NCBI GenBank assembly: GCA_019623805.1
Contig: CP053680.1
Coordinates: 3,016,001-3,080,000, forward strand
DNA length: 64,000 nt
Origin: Gammaproteobacteria bacterium (ex Lamellibrachia satsuma)
GTDB taxonomy: Bacteria > Pseudomonadota > Gammaproteobacteria > Chromatiales > Chromatiaceae
Direction: 5' to 3'
Part shown: in pieces, positions 1 to 9,100 of the stretch
Layout of the letters: each line of letters begins with the position of its first letter
How positions within the stretch are numbered: position 1 is the first letter of the stretch
Notes under the pieces: generated by a model
What the model was told of the DNA's origin: nothing
What the model saw: only the letters and a program-made list of their open reading frames with translations
Databases searched by the model: none
Translations under genes and position numbers: made by a program

Positions 1-1
1 C

Positions 2-340
2 AAGCAGTTTAGCTCAGAGGCCTGGGATGCCACTAAAAAGGCCTCTGGAAATGCCTGGCAGGCGACTAAAGAGACATCAAACGAAGTTTGGGATGTCACC
101 AAGGAGGTCTCAGGAAATGTCTGGATGGCGACTAAAGAGACATCAGGCGAAGCTTGGGATGCCACCAAGGAGACCTCTGGAAAAGCCTGGAAGGCGACCA
201 AGCAGAAGTCGGGTGTAGCCTGGCATGCTACCAAGAAGATGGGTAAGGAAGTGTGGGAAGATTCCAAGAGGATGGTCGACAGCAAGGATAGATATGATAA
301 TGAAAAACAGGTGCAGGGTGCTCCGGTCAGTGAAATCTGA
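2..340 (+). CDS. 11-residue-repeat (LEA/apolipoprotein-like) protein, 5' partial
   Basis: The reading frame is open from the first complete codon of the window and ends at TGA 338-340, so the start lies upstream; 112 residues are visible. The protein is a run of about eight degenerate 11-residue repeats of the form (A/V)WxATKxxSGx, followed by a charged tail (KMGKEVWEDSKRMVDSKDR). Each repeat has one Trp, one invariant Lys and small residues, as expected for an amphipathic 11/3 helix like those of group 3 LEA proteins. The corresponding 33-bp DNA repeat is visible. A rho-independent terminator follows at once, so this is the last gene of its unit. The function is unknown; a membrane-surface or stress-protective helix is a guess from composition. 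The ATG at codon position 125 is internal to the repeats and is not the start. Confidence 0.75.
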   Translation, partial: KQFSSEAWDATKKASGNAWQATKETSNEVWDVTKEVSGNVWMATKETSGEAWDATKETSGKAWKATKQKSGVAWHATKKMGKEVWEDSKRMVDSKDRYDNEKQVQGAPVSEI

Positions 341-380
341 GTTACTGGTTCAGACCAACTAGCGCCCCAGAATCTCTCAC

Positions 381-427
381 AAACCCCCTGCAATGTCCTT
401 GGTTTCAGGGCATTCAGGGGTTTTTTT
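381..427 (+). terminator. Rho-independent terminator after the 11-mer repeat gene
   Basis: An arm starting AAACCCCCTG pairs with CATTCAGGGGTTT with one bulged base, and a run of seven T follows. It sits 40 bp after the stop codon at 340. The rest of 428-635 has no gene. It holds an imperfect palindrome (ATCGAC...GTCGAT, 448-480) and presumably the mscK-type promoter, which I cannot place with confidence. Confidence 0.8.
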
Positions 428-635
428 ATGCGACCCGATTTTCCAGGATCGACTAACCTTTTGGTAACATTAGGGTCGATAGTGGACAAGGGTTGGTTTC
501 GCTGGAATGCACTACTGGTAAACTAAACCACAATGGGCGCCAAGCGGGGCGGTGGAACGCCAAGCTTTTCTGTAGAGTAAGTCATCAGACTCTGATTGCC
601 TGAGTCATTTCTCATTGCTATTGCTGGGGTATGGG

Positions 636-3600
636 ATGCACCGCTTCCTTCCAATGCTTTTGTTCCTGCTGATCCTTGGATCTCTGTTGGATCCCGCGCC
701 GGTGCAGGCGCTGGAGGCGGCAAAGATTGAGGAGAGGATATCCCTTCTGGAAAAGTTGGAAGAGCCAAGGGATGAGGCGGTCCAGATGGAGCTGAATCTC
801 TATCGGGAGGCGGCTGCTTCGTTGAAGTCGGCGAAGGCGTATGCTGATAAGACAGCACTCTTCAAGCAGGCGGAGGTGGATACGCCGGCAGAGCTCAAAC
901 GGCTGCATGCCGAGACCAAGGGGCTGGTGAGCCAATCCACGGAAGAGACGGCGTCGTTGCTTGGTGGGCTGCCGGACACTGTGTTGGAGGCCCGGGTGAG
1001 GGAGGAGAGTGCCGCAATCGTCAGTCTTGGCGGGAGATTGGCGGAACTTGTCCAATCCATCAGCACATTGCTGGCCCGTCCCGAATCAAATCGCCAGATG
1101 CTCTCTCTGGCCAATGCCCGCCTGGAAGAGGTGGATGAGACCCTGCGAAAGACACCGCCGGCAGATAAGAGCCAAGAAGCAACCGAGGCCATGCAGGTTA
1201 CCGCCCAAGCTGTGCGTATGGCGCTGTTGGCAGAAATAGAGATGCTCAACAATGAGCGTTTGAGTCACGACCTCCGTTTGCAGCTGCTTCAGGCCAAACG
1301 CCAGTTGCTGGAAAAACGGCTTGTCATGACCAAACGATATGAGCAGGAAGGGAGAGACGAGATCAATCGGCGACATGCCAGTGAGGCAAAGGCGGCGGAA
1401 GCGGAAGCTGCCCAGGCGAGGCAGGAGGCGGTTGGTAAGCATATCCTCATCACTGCTGCGGCGGAGATGAATTCTGAGTTGAGTCGCTTGCTTAGTGAGT
1501 TGAGCCGGACCAATGAGGAAGAGACCGCACAGCTGAAATCGATTCGGACACAATATCAGCAGATTGATCGTAACTACCAACGCTCCCTGCAACAATTGGA
1601 AATCACCCGGCTGGATCAACAGTTGGGGGATTTTCTTCGCAACCAACAGATCAAATTGCCCAAGGTTGCAGCGTATGAGAAAAAACGCTCGCTGAAACAG
1701 CGTGAACTGGATGAATCGCGATTGGCCCAATTCCGGCTTCAGGAGTCGCTGAGCGAGCTGCAGGATATCGCACAGGTGGTGGCGATGCTGCTCGCCAGCG
1801 AAAAGAAGGAGACCGCAACACTATCCCCCAGCCAACTGGAACAGCTGACCGGAGAGCTGCATCGGCTGATGGAAGACCGGAAGGCACTTCTCAACAAACT
1901 CGATGATGCCTATACACTCAAAATACAGTTGTTGGGGGAGTCGATCCAGGAGCAGCAGAGCCTTATCGATCGTGTAGACAAGTACGACGAGCTTCTGGAT
2001 GAGAATCTATTGTGGATCGCAAATGCGGAACCGGTGGGTCTCCAGTGGATCGGGGCTTTCGGCAAACCATTGTTGGTTCTGTTCTCCCCTGCAAATTGGT
2101 TTTCCGTCTTGCAGGCTTTGGTAAAAACTGCCATACAGTCTGCGCCATTCACCCTGATTGTGCTGCTCTTGTCATCAGCGTTGCTGGTGGGCAGGCGCCG
2201 ATTTAAAAAACGTTTGGGGGATATTGCCGCCAAGGTAGGGCTGGTCAAACAGGATCGATTCAGTTACACACTGGTCGTATTGGTTATCACGTTGCTGCTG
2301 GCCATGCCCTGGCCGGTGCTGATGGCCTATGCAGGTTGGTTGCTGGGCCATGTACGGGCAGATGCCTTTGTCGAGGCGGCAGGATTTGGCTTCAGGCGCA
2401 GTGCCTTTATCCTGGCAGCCTTCCTCTTTCTGCAGGCACTCTATGTCTCCAACGGTCTGGCAGAGATCCATTTTCGCTGGAAAGCGAGAACCCGTCGGCG
2501 TGTATCCGGCAATCTTACCTGGTTGATCCCGATCATGGTATGGGTCGCATTTTTGGTCGCGATGACGGAATCATCCAATGCAGGCCTCTATCGGGATACC
2601 ATCGGCAGGCTGGTGTTCAGCGTCGCGATGCTGGCTCTATTGCTCTTTATCTGGCGGGTGCTTCGGTTAAAAGAGAGTAACGTTGAGCGCCGTACCACGA
2701 GCCTCGTCTGGCGCAGTCGATATATCTGGTATCCGCTACTGTTGTTGATTCCCTTTGCCTTGGTTATGTTGGCAGCACAAGGTTATCACTACACCAGTCT
2801 GCGGGTTGCCGGACTGATATTCAGCTCTCTCATTATCCTTCTGGTAGCACTGTTGATCTATTATCTTGCTGTACGCTGGTTGTTGGTGGCGCAGCGGCGT
2901 CTTGCTCTCGCCAGGGCACTGGCCAAACGTCAGGCAGATATTGATTCACGGGCCAGCAGGGGGTTGGTGGAGCAGACAGGAGAGATTACACCCGAGGCGA
3001 TCGAGATCCCTGAGATCGGCCTTGCCACCATCAATGACCAGACCCGTCGCCTGTTGCGGTTGTCGCTTACTGTTTTGGTGGGTTTGATTCTCTGGACATA
3101 CTGGTCTGCGATCACTCCGGCCCTAGGGGTGTTGGATAGCGTTACCATTTGGGAGCATATGACAACCGCTGAAGCGGGTGGCCAACTTTTACCGATTACT
3201 CTCGCGGACGTTGGACTGGCTGTTCTGGTTCTGTTGTTGACCTTCATTGCCGAGCGAAATCTGCCAGGCTTGCTGGAGATTGCGCTACTGCAGCCTCTCC
3301 ATGTGGAGCAGGGCAATCGCTACGCAGTTTCCGGTCTGATTCGTTACCTCATACTGGCAGTCGGTATCGTCATGTCGATCAACCTGGTTGGCGTTGGCTG
3401 GGGTGAGGTGCAGTGGCTGGTTGCGGCAGTCGGTGTCGGCTTGGGGTTTGGCCTGAAGGAGATCTTCGCCAACTTCATATCTGGAATAGTCGTCCTGTTT
3501 GAACGGCCGGTTCGGGTTGGCGATACTGTTACTCTCGGCGAAATCAGTGGTGTGGTGAAGCGGATACGGATGCGAGCAACGACCATTACGGATTTCGATA

Positions 3601-4001
3601 ACAAGGAGTTGATCATCCCCAATCAGAATCTCATCATCGAGCCGTTGGTGAACTGGACCCTTAGCGATCAGGTCACCCGTGTTACCTTTATGGTGGGCAT
3701 TGCCTATGGATCCGATACTGAATTGGCCCATCGCATTATGCTCAAGACGGTAGCCGAACATTCGTTAGTGCTGGATGAACCCAAGCCGACGGTCTTTTTT
3801 ACGGGCTTCGGCGACAGCTCCCTAGACTTCCAGGTGGCAGTGCATGTCAAGGAACGAATCCAGCGCCGTCTGTTGACCCATGATCTCCACATGGCGCTGG
3901 AAAAAACGTTGCGTGAAAATGGCGTGGAGATCCCTTTTCCTCAGCGTGACCTACACTTGCGTAGTGTCGATGAGAACATTCAGTCTCTAGGGAGCCTCTG
4001 A
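636..4001 (+). CDS. MscK/KefA-type mechanosensitive channel (MscS superfamily)
   Basis: This is an inner-membrane channel of the large MscK/MscM class that opens under hypo-osmotic stress. The ATG at 636 has GGGG six bases upstream and gives a clean signal peptide (MHRFLPMLLFLLILGSLL, cleavage after PVQA); a TTG at 615 would only add seven residues. Order: periplasmic coiled-coil MscS-porin-type region about 25-470, a block of roughly ten membrane helices about 480-900, then the MscS pore helix and beta domain about 918-1100. The signature VGVGLGFGLKEIFANFISG is followed by FERPVRVGDTV and IPNQ. At 1121 residues the length fits MscK. The last codons and the TGA lie inside the terminal repeat of a MITE-like element at 3989-4163, so the native C-terminus was probably replaced by the insertion. 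Confidence 0.93.
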   Translation: MHRFLPMLLFLLILGSLLDPAPVQALEAAKIEERISLLEKLEEPRDEAVQMELNLYREAAASLKSAKAYADKTALFKQAEVDTPAELKRLHAETKGLVSQSTEETASLLGGLPDTVLEARVREESAAIVSLGGRLAELVQSISTLLARPESNRQMLSLANARLEEVDETLRKTPPADKSQEATEAMQVTAQAVRMALLAEIEMLNNERLSHDLRLQLLQAKRQLLEKRLVMTKRYEQEGRDEINRRHASEAKAAEAEAAQARQEAVGKHILITAAAEMNSELSRLLSELSRTNEEETAQLKSIRTQYQQIDRNYQRSLQQLEITRLDQQLGDFLRNQQIKLPKVAAYEKKRSLKQRELDESRLAQFRLQESLSELQDIAQVVAMLLASEKKETATLSPSQLEQLTGELHRLMEDRKALLNKLDDAYTLKIQLLGESIQEQQSLIDRVDKYDELLDENLLWIANAEPVGLQWIGAFGKPLLVLFSPANWFSVLQALVKTAIQSAPFTLIVLLLSSALLVGRRRFKKRLGDIAAKVGLVKQDRFSYTLVVLVITLLLAMPWPVLMAYAGWLLGHVRADAFVEAAGFGFRRSAFILAAFLFLQALYVSNGLAEIHFRWKARTRRRVSGNLTWLIPIMVWVAFLVAMTESSNAGLYRDTIGRLVFSVAMLALLLFIWRVLRLKESNVERRTTSLVWRSRYIWYPLLLLIPFALVMLAAQGYHYTSLRVAGLIFSSLIILLVALLIYYLAVRWLLVAQRRLALARALAKRQADIDSRASRGLVEQTGEITPEAIEIPEIGLATINDQTRRLLRLSLTVLVGLILWTYWSAITPALGVLDSVTIWEHMTTAEAGGQLLPITLADVGLAVLVLLLTFIAERNLPGLLEIALLQPLHVEQGNRYAVSGLIRYLILAVGIVMSINLVGVGWGEVQWLVAAVGVGLGFGLKEIFANFISGIVVLFERPVRVGDTVTLGEISGVVKRIRMRATTITDFDNKELIIPNQNLIIEPLVNWTLSDQVTRVTFMVGIAYGSDTELAHRIMLKTVAEHSLVLDEPKPTVFFTGFGDSSLDFQVAVHVKERIQRRLLTHDLHMALEKTLRENGVEIPFPQRDLHLRSVDENIQSLGSL

Positions 4002-4163
4002 TCGATTGGGTTATTGTCATCTCGACCGTAGGGAGAGATCTCAAACTACAGCGTACATAGTAGATTTCGAGGTATGAGATTTCTCACTACGTTCGAGTAG
4101 TGCTACACGGATGTAGCGTTTACGAACCTAAGGATGGAAATGACAATCGATCAGAGGCTCCCT
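3989..4163. mobile_element. MITE-like element, copy 1 (175 bp, perfect 20-bp terminal inverted repeats)
   Basis: The left end AGGGAGCCTCTGATCGATTG (3989-4008) is the exact reverse complement of the right end (4144-4163). CTAG is present at both edges (3987-3990 and 4162-4165). There is no coding capacity. The interior contains the hairpin CACTACGTTCGAGTAGTG. A second 175-bp copy lies at 59710-59884 in the opposite orientation with high identity across its whole length. No transposase is present, so any mobilisation would be in trans. Together with the bases up to 4303 it fills the gap between the channel gene and the GGDEF/EAL gene. Confidence 0.85.
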
Positions 4164-4303
4164 AGCCAATAGCAAGGAAAATTAGTCGTTCTTTCAACTC
4201 GGGAACGTATCTGTTTGTCTGATGGTGGTATATCGATCATGATGGATTAGTGCTTGGCGGGCTCGTAGAGTCACCAGGGATGGGATTTAGGGACTTGCAA
4301 ATA

Positions 4304-7096
4304 ATGAACAATAATGGATTCTACTGGCGTATTTTATCCCCGCCGATACTGGCCGTATTCCTGCTTGGTGCGGTGGCCATAGGGGTCGTCTATTTCCACC
4401 TCCAGAACGGTTTGTCTATCCATGTCAATGGGCAGACAGCGCTGTTTCAACAGCTCTATGACTCACGGCTATCTGAGCTCCGTCTGGCCATGCTTCACAG
4501 ATGGGAAGCGTTGAGCCGCACTCCAGCAGCGTTGAAATTCCCAATTGAAACACAAAAAGAGAAAGAGGATTTTCAGGCCTGGTATTTTGATGCATCCGGC
4601 ACACTGTTGTTTCCTGAGCAGCAGCCCCGTCCGGCGCAAAGTGAATCCTTCAAGCTGCTACTGCATAACGCCCTGGCCAGTGAGTTTCCTGTGTATGGAC
4701 TGACCACAGGGGCGCGAGGCAGTCTGTCGATGGGGGTTGCCGGGGTGAGGCGTAAAGCGGGGCAGGTTGTTGGCGGAATCTTGTTGACCGCGAATATCGA
4801 GCCTGTTCTGATCAACATCGGAAAGACGTTTCAGGAAACGTTGTTGGTTGGTATCAATCGGGATGGCGGGATGGTCGCAGATGTGGTCATCTCAAACCCG
4901 GATGAGCGGTTTTTTGAAGTACCTCAAATCCTCTCCTTTAATTCGGCTGCTGCCGGGACCCTGATCCCCAGTCTGGAACGGGTTGCCGGTTGGGGAAGCG
5001 ATGCGGAGCATATCGTCTGGTCCGGCAGAAACCATCATCTGAGGCGGCTCTCTCTGCGAGATAATCTGGAGCAGCAGATCGGCGAGATCATCCTCTTCGT
5101 CGACGTGACCACCTTGTTCGAGCAGGCAAGGAGACAAGCCTGGATTGTGGCGGCTGCCGGGTTGCTGATTAGTGTTGTGTTGATGTTGATTCTCACAAAT
5201 CAGTCTCGACGAACCCGTACTCAACTTACGGTTTCACAACAGGCACTGGAAAAACTCAATGAAAAACTCGAGTGGCGTTTCCTGGAACGTACCGAAGAGT
5301 TGCGCCGCAGTGAGGAGAACTATCGAGAACTGGTTGAATCGGCCAACAGCATCATTCTGCGTTGGAATATCCAAGGGAAAATCACCTTTTTCAATCAGTA
5401 TGCCCTGCGTTTCTTCGGCTATTCCGAACAGGAGGTAGTGGGCCGGCATTTAATGGATTGCATTGTGCCTGATACCGAGACGGGGTCAGGACGGGATCTG
5501 TCCGACCTGATCCGGGATATCGCACTGCATCCTGATTTCTATATCAGCAATATTAATGAGAATGTCTGCAAGGATGGACGCAGGGTTTGGGTCTCCTGGG
5601 CGAATCGGGCGGTCCGCAATAATCAGGGGAGGGTGGTGGAGATCCTCTCCATCGGTAACGATGTCAGTGATAAGAAACTGTTTGATGAGCGCATCTACCA
5701 CCTCGCCCATTACGATGTGCTGACCAGTCTGCCCAATCGTGTACTGTTCTATGAGCGTCTCGACAAGGCCCTGGAGAACGCCGGGCGCAAGGACCGGCAG
5801 CTGGTGGTGCTCTATCTCGATCTCGATCGTTTCAAACCGGTGAATGATTCTCTCGGCCATGCGATGGGTGACCTGCTGCTGCAACAAGTGGGAGAGCGGT
5901 TGCGTGACTGTCTGCGCGAAGAGGACACGGTTGCGCGAATGAGTGGGGACGAATTCACTGTACTGCTGGAAGGAGTGACCTCCCGGGCTGAAGTGATGAA
6001 CCTTGGTAGCCAGGTGGCAGGGAAGATTATCGATAAGCTGAATCAGCCATTCGACCTGGAGGGTTATGAAGTCTATGTCTCCGCGAGCGTGGGCGTGGCT
6101 GCGTATCCGCAGGACGGCACCGATCCGGTTCAGCTCATGAGCAATGTCGATATTGCCATGTACCATGCCAAAGGGGAGGGGCGTGGACGTGTCGCATTCT
6201 ACGAACCTCACATGAATGCGGAGGTGGACCGGCGTCTTCGTATGGAGCGGGATCTGCGCAAGGCGCTGGAGCAGGATGAACTGACACTGCACTACCAGCC
6301 CTGCATCGATCTGGCGAATCGTTCCGTTGAGGTGGCGGAGGCGTTGTTGCGTTGGCCGCATCTGGCCTCGGGTGAGATCCCGCCAGATGAGTTTGTCTCT
6401 TTGGCAGAGGAGACCGGGCTGGTGATTCCCCTTGGCGCATGGGCGCTGAAAACCGCACTGCGACAGGCAAAAGAGTGGCTGAGTTCAGAGGGTTCCGGCC
6501 CTCAGCTGGCGGTGAATCTCTCCCTGGGGCAATTCAGGCATCGTGAACTGGTGCAGATGGTGCGTACGGAGTTACAGGCCTGTGATTTTCCGGCGGATCG
6601 CCTGGTGCTGGAGATTACTGAATCCACGGTGATGGACAGTCATGGAGAATCCTCGGGTCAATTGGCTGAGTTGTCTGCAATGGGGATTGAGATCGCCATC
6701 GATGATTTTGGCACTGGCCACTCATCTCTCTCCCGGCTGCGGGAGATGCCGGTCAACAGTCTCAAGATCGATCGCAGCTTCGTGCAGGATCTGGGGCGCG
6801 ACCGCAATGATGAGAGCATCGTTGAAACCATTATCGCCATGGGGCACAGCCTGCAACTTATCGTCATCGCCGAGGGGGTGGAAACCTTCGAGCAGCTGAC
6901 ATTCCTGCAGCAGCGAGGGTGTCACATGGTGCAGGGGTATCTGCTCTACCCGCCCATGCCGGGCGCTGAGTTGCTGGAAATGTTGCGCGAGGAGGAGGGG
7001 GTGGCCCGCCGTTTCAAACAGGAGGAAGATAGGCAGACTGAAGAGCCGGTGCCGGACAACGTCGCATATCTGGAGAAGAAAGAGTCCGGAGAGTGA
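4304..7096 (+). CDS. Membrane sensor PAS-GGDEF-EAL cyclic-di-GMP enzyme
   Basis: A 930-residue inner-membrane protein that makes and/or breaks cyclic di-GMP. Order: TM helix about 11-31, periplasmic sensor about 32-278, TM helix about 279-299, coiled coil, PAS about 336-455, GGDEF about 462-632, EAL about 646-895. The GGDEF motif reads SGDEF and the product-inhibition site RxxD (REED) sits five residues before it. The EAL domain keeps EALLRW, EITES, DDFGTGHSSL, KIDRSF and AEGVE, so the phosphodiesterase half looks intact and the cyclase half is probably active. ATG 4304 follows AGGGA about ten bases upstream; ATG 4280 and GTG 4250 are in frame and possible. It is not closely linked to another gene; the MITE lies just upstream. 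Confidence 0.93.
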   Translation: MNNNGFYWRILSPPILAVFLLGAVAIGVVYFHLQNGLSIHVNGQTALFQQLYDSRLSELRLAMLHRWEALSRTPAALKFPIETQKEKEDFQAWYFDASGTLLFPEQQPRPAQSESFKLLLHNALASEFPVYGLTTGARGSLSMGVAGVRRKAGQVVGGILLTANIEPVLINIGKTFQETLLVGINRDGGMVADVVISNPDERFFEVPQILSFNSAAAGTLIPSLERVAGWGSDAEHIVWSGRNHHLRRLSLRDNLEQQIGEIILFVDVTTLFEQARRQAWIVAAAGLLISVVLMLILTNQSRRTRTQLTVSQQALEKLNEKLEWRFLERTEELRRSEENYRELVESANSIILRWNIQGKITFFNQYALRFFGYSEQEVVGRHLMDCIVPDTETGSGRDLSDLIRDIALHPDFYISNINENVCKDGRRVWVSWANRAVRNNQGRVVEILSIGNDVSDKKLFDERIYHLAHYDVLTSLPNRVLFYERLDKALENAGRKDRQLVVLYLDLDRFKPVNDSLGHAMGDLLLQQVGERLRDCLREEDTVARMSGDEFTVLLEGVTSRAEVMNLGSQVAGKIIDKLNQPFDLEGYEVYVSASVGVAAYPQDGTDPVQLMSNVDIAMYHAKGEGRGRVAFYEPHMNAEVDRRLRMERDLRKALEQDELTLHYQPCIDLANRSVEVAEALLRWPHLASGEIPPDEFVSLAEETGLVIPLGAWALKTALRQAKEWLSSEGSGPQLAVNLSLGQFRHRELVQMVRTELQACDFPADRLVLEITESTVMDSHGESSGQLAELSAMGIEIAIDDFGTGHSSLSRLREMPVNSLKIDRSFVQDLGRDRNDESIVETIIAMGHSLQLIVIAEGVETFEQLTFLQQRGCHMVQGYLLYPPMPGAELLEMLREEEGVARRFKQEEDRQTEEPVPDNVAYLEKKESGE

Positions 7097-7141
7097 TACT
7101 TTCCCTCCCCAAACAGCAACAGAAAACAGGAGAAATGATCC

Positions 7142-7660
7142 ATGAGTATGAAGTGGGATACCCGTTTTCTCGGGCTGGCGGCTCACATCTCCGGATGGAG
7201 TAAAGACCCTTCATCCCAGGTGGGTGCTGTCATCACGGACGGCAACCGTATTATCTCTCTCGGTTACAACGGCTTTGCGGCCGGTGTGGTGGATGCGGAG
7301 ACTCGCCTCTCCGACAGGGAGTGCAAACTGAATCTCACCATTCATGCGGAAGAGAACGCCATGATCTTCGCCAAGCGTGATCTGCGCGGCTGCACGGTCT
7401 ATGTGACGCATCCCCCCTGTCCCCGCTGCGCCTCGAAGCTGATCCAGGAGGAGATTGGCCGGGTTGTGTTTATCAATCCGAGCCAGGATTTTCTGTCACG
7501 CTGGGCCGATGATATCGAGTTATCGCGACAGATGTACGGTGAAGCCGGAGTCGAAATGACAGGTTACGAAGTGGGGCAGGTCAATGTTGAGGATGCGCAG
7601 ATAACCGTGGCGCCTGGCGGCTTCTTTACCAAGATATTGAGCCGGCTGCTGCGATTGTAG
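7142..7660 (+). CDS. Deoxycytidylate (dCMP) deaminase family protein
   Basis: A zinc-dependent deaminase predicted to convert dCMP to dUMP for thymidylate synthesis. The 172-residue protein has the zinc and proton-relay motif HAEENA and the second zinc motif PPCPRC with family spacing, plus the substrate-loop sequence SLGYNGFA. An AGGAG lies nine bases before ATG 7142. It starts 45 bp after the GGDEF/EAL gene and may share its transcript, though no functional link is evident. The stop is TAG. A ComEB-type or related pyrimidine deaminase specificity cannot be excluded from sequence alone. Confidence 0.88.
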   Translation: MSMKWDTRFLGLAAHISGWSKDPSSQVGAVITDGNRIISLGYNGFAAGVVDAETRLSDRECKLNLTIHAEENAMIFAKRDLRGCTVYVTHPPCPRCASKLIQEEIGRVVFINPSQDFLSRWADDIELSRQMYGEAGVEMTGYEVGQVNVEDAQITVAPGGFFTKILSRLLRL

Positions 7661-7699
7661 GTCTTCTTTGCCTTGGGAGTGAAAGTCATTTGCGGGAGA

Positions 7700-8428
7700 T
7701 TATTTCAGCGTCAGCTGCTTCAGTTCCATGCGATAGCGGCCCAGGAACCGATCCCGCTCGATGCGCACCGGCAGGTAGTCGAGTGAAGGGGCGAACCAGA
7801 TGGTGTAGTCGGGTGCCAGGCCCTCTTTGCTGCGGTTGACCTTGAGACACTTCAGCCGGCCCAGAGGGGTCTGAATCCACTCTCTGCCAACCACCCGGAA
7901 CTGATAGCGCTTCAGACGTCCGCCGTCCGCCACCTGGTAACTGACCTGTTGCCGGCCCTTGGCCAGATCGAAACGGATCGCCAACTGTTGGCTGAACTTG
8001 TCCTGCACGCCTGGTGAGATCTCTTGAGACCAGCGGGTGCCGCCACTCTCTGTCCAGACCCTTTGCTCGGGCCAATCGAACTGGAGCCGGGTCAGGTTCC
8101 TGATCTCCCCGTTGCCGAGCCGGTATTCGTAGGCGTGGGGTACGATGTCGCTGTTTTTCAGCACGCCTTCGCTGGTCTCCTGAACCTCGTCGGTCTGAAA
8201 CCAATCGACCAGTCGTTCGGGACGGGTATGCGCATGATAGAGATATTTGCCATCCTCAGTGAGGGTGAGTTGGAGCGTCAGACTTCCCAGGGGTACACCG
8301 TAGTTGGTGACCTGAAAACCGGCATCGAAGGATCTGAGCTGGAAGGGGGATTCCGCACTGAGTAGCGAACTGCACAACAGTAGTGGGATACCAGCCAGCC
8401 AGTAGCGGAAGAATCCGGTGGCCTTCAT
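7700..8428 (-). CDS. DUF3108 domain periplasmic protein
   Basis: A 242-residue protein of the DUF3108 family, function unknown. It has a signal peptide ending LLCSSLLSA, and the mature part is predicted to be beta-rich with the family-like segments FDAGFQVTNYGVPLGSL and DYTIWFAP. It begins three bases after the purN stop, so it is the third gene of purM-purN-DUF3108. A DUF3108 gene beside purN is a recurring arrangement in gammaproteobacteria. A minus-strand frame at 7686-8204 is only its shadow. Confidence 0.85.
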   Translation of the reverse strand: MKATGFFRYWLAGIPLLLCSSLLSAESPFQLRSFDAGFQVTNYGVPLGSLTLQLTLTEDGKYLYHAHTRPERLVDWFQTDEVQETSEGVLKNSDIVPHAYEYRLGNGEIRNLTRLQFDWPEQRVWTESGGTRWSQEISPGVQDKFSQQLAIRFDLAKGRQQVSYQVADGGRLKRYQFRVVGREWIQTPLGRLKCLKVNRSKEGLAPDYTIWFAPSLDYLPVRIERDRFLGRYRMELKQLTLK

Positions 8429-8431
8429 GGA

Positions 8432-9100
8432 TCAGACGATCTCCTGATCCGGCGTGAAGAGGACCGGCTGCTGTAACGGTTGGTTGTCCAGATAAACCTG
8501 GCCATTTTCCGCCAATCGCAGTCTCTGCTGGGCAAACCAGCGTATTGCCAACGGGTAGATGAGGTGCTCGCGCTGCAGTACACGGTTGGCTAAAGTCCCG
8601 GCATCGTCACCATCCCGGACGGGTACCTGGGCCTGCACGATCAATGGGCCGCCATCCAGCTCCTCGGTGACGAAGTGCACACTGGCGCCATGCAGGGTCT
8701 CTCCTTCATCCAGGGCCTGCTGATGGGTGTTGAGGCCACGGAACTTCGGTAGCAGTGAAGGGTGGATATTGAACATCCGGCCGGCGTAGTGGCGCACGAA
8801 TCCGGGGGTGAGGATGCGCATGAAACCTGCCAGCACTACCAGCCCTGGCTGATACTCTTCGATGAGTTCGATCAGCGCCTGGTCGTAACTCTCCCGGTCA
8901 GGGAATGTCTTGTGGTTCAGTACCCGGGTAGGGATACCGGCGTTTTCTGCACGGGTCAGGCCTAACACATCGGGCCGGTTGCTGATGACGGCGCGGATCT
9001 CCACCGGCAGATCGCCCACTGCGCCGTCGATGATCGCCTGCAGGTTGGTGCCGCCACCTGAGATCAGGGCGACCAGCGGCAGTTTATGGTTATCGCTCAT
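8432..9100 (-). CDS. purN: Phosphoribosylglycinamide formyltransferase 1
   Basis: Transfers a formyl group from 10-formyl-THF to GAR in step 3 of de novo purine synthesis, in the cytosol. At 222 residues it has the N-terminal phosphate loop [10 protein letters not shown], the catalytic Asn/His stretch [20 protein letters not shown] with the downstream GASVHFV, and the Asp in DGGPLI. Its ATG overlaps the purM TGA as ATGA, so translation is coupled to purM. Confidence 0.96.
   Translation of the reverse strand: MSDNHKLPLVALISGGGTNLQAIIDGAVGDLPVEIRAVISNRPDVLGLTRAENAGIPTRVLNHKTFPDRESYDQALIELIEEYQPGLVVLAGFMRILTPGFVRHYAGRMFNIHPSLLPKFRGLNTHQQALDEGETLHGASVHFVTEELDGGPLIVQAQVPVRDGDDAGTLANRVLQREHLIYPLAIRWFAQQRLRLAENGQVYLDNQPLQQPVLFTPDQEIV

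Noticed and set aside
27..218. Plus-strand frame overlapping the 11-mer repeat gene
   Set aside because: It is the same 33-bp repeats read in another phase; the long open phase ends in a terminator-linked stop and starts before the window.
7686..8204. Basic 172-residue minus-strand frame
   Set aside because: It is a shadow of the DUF3108 gene, which has a signal peptide and operon context.
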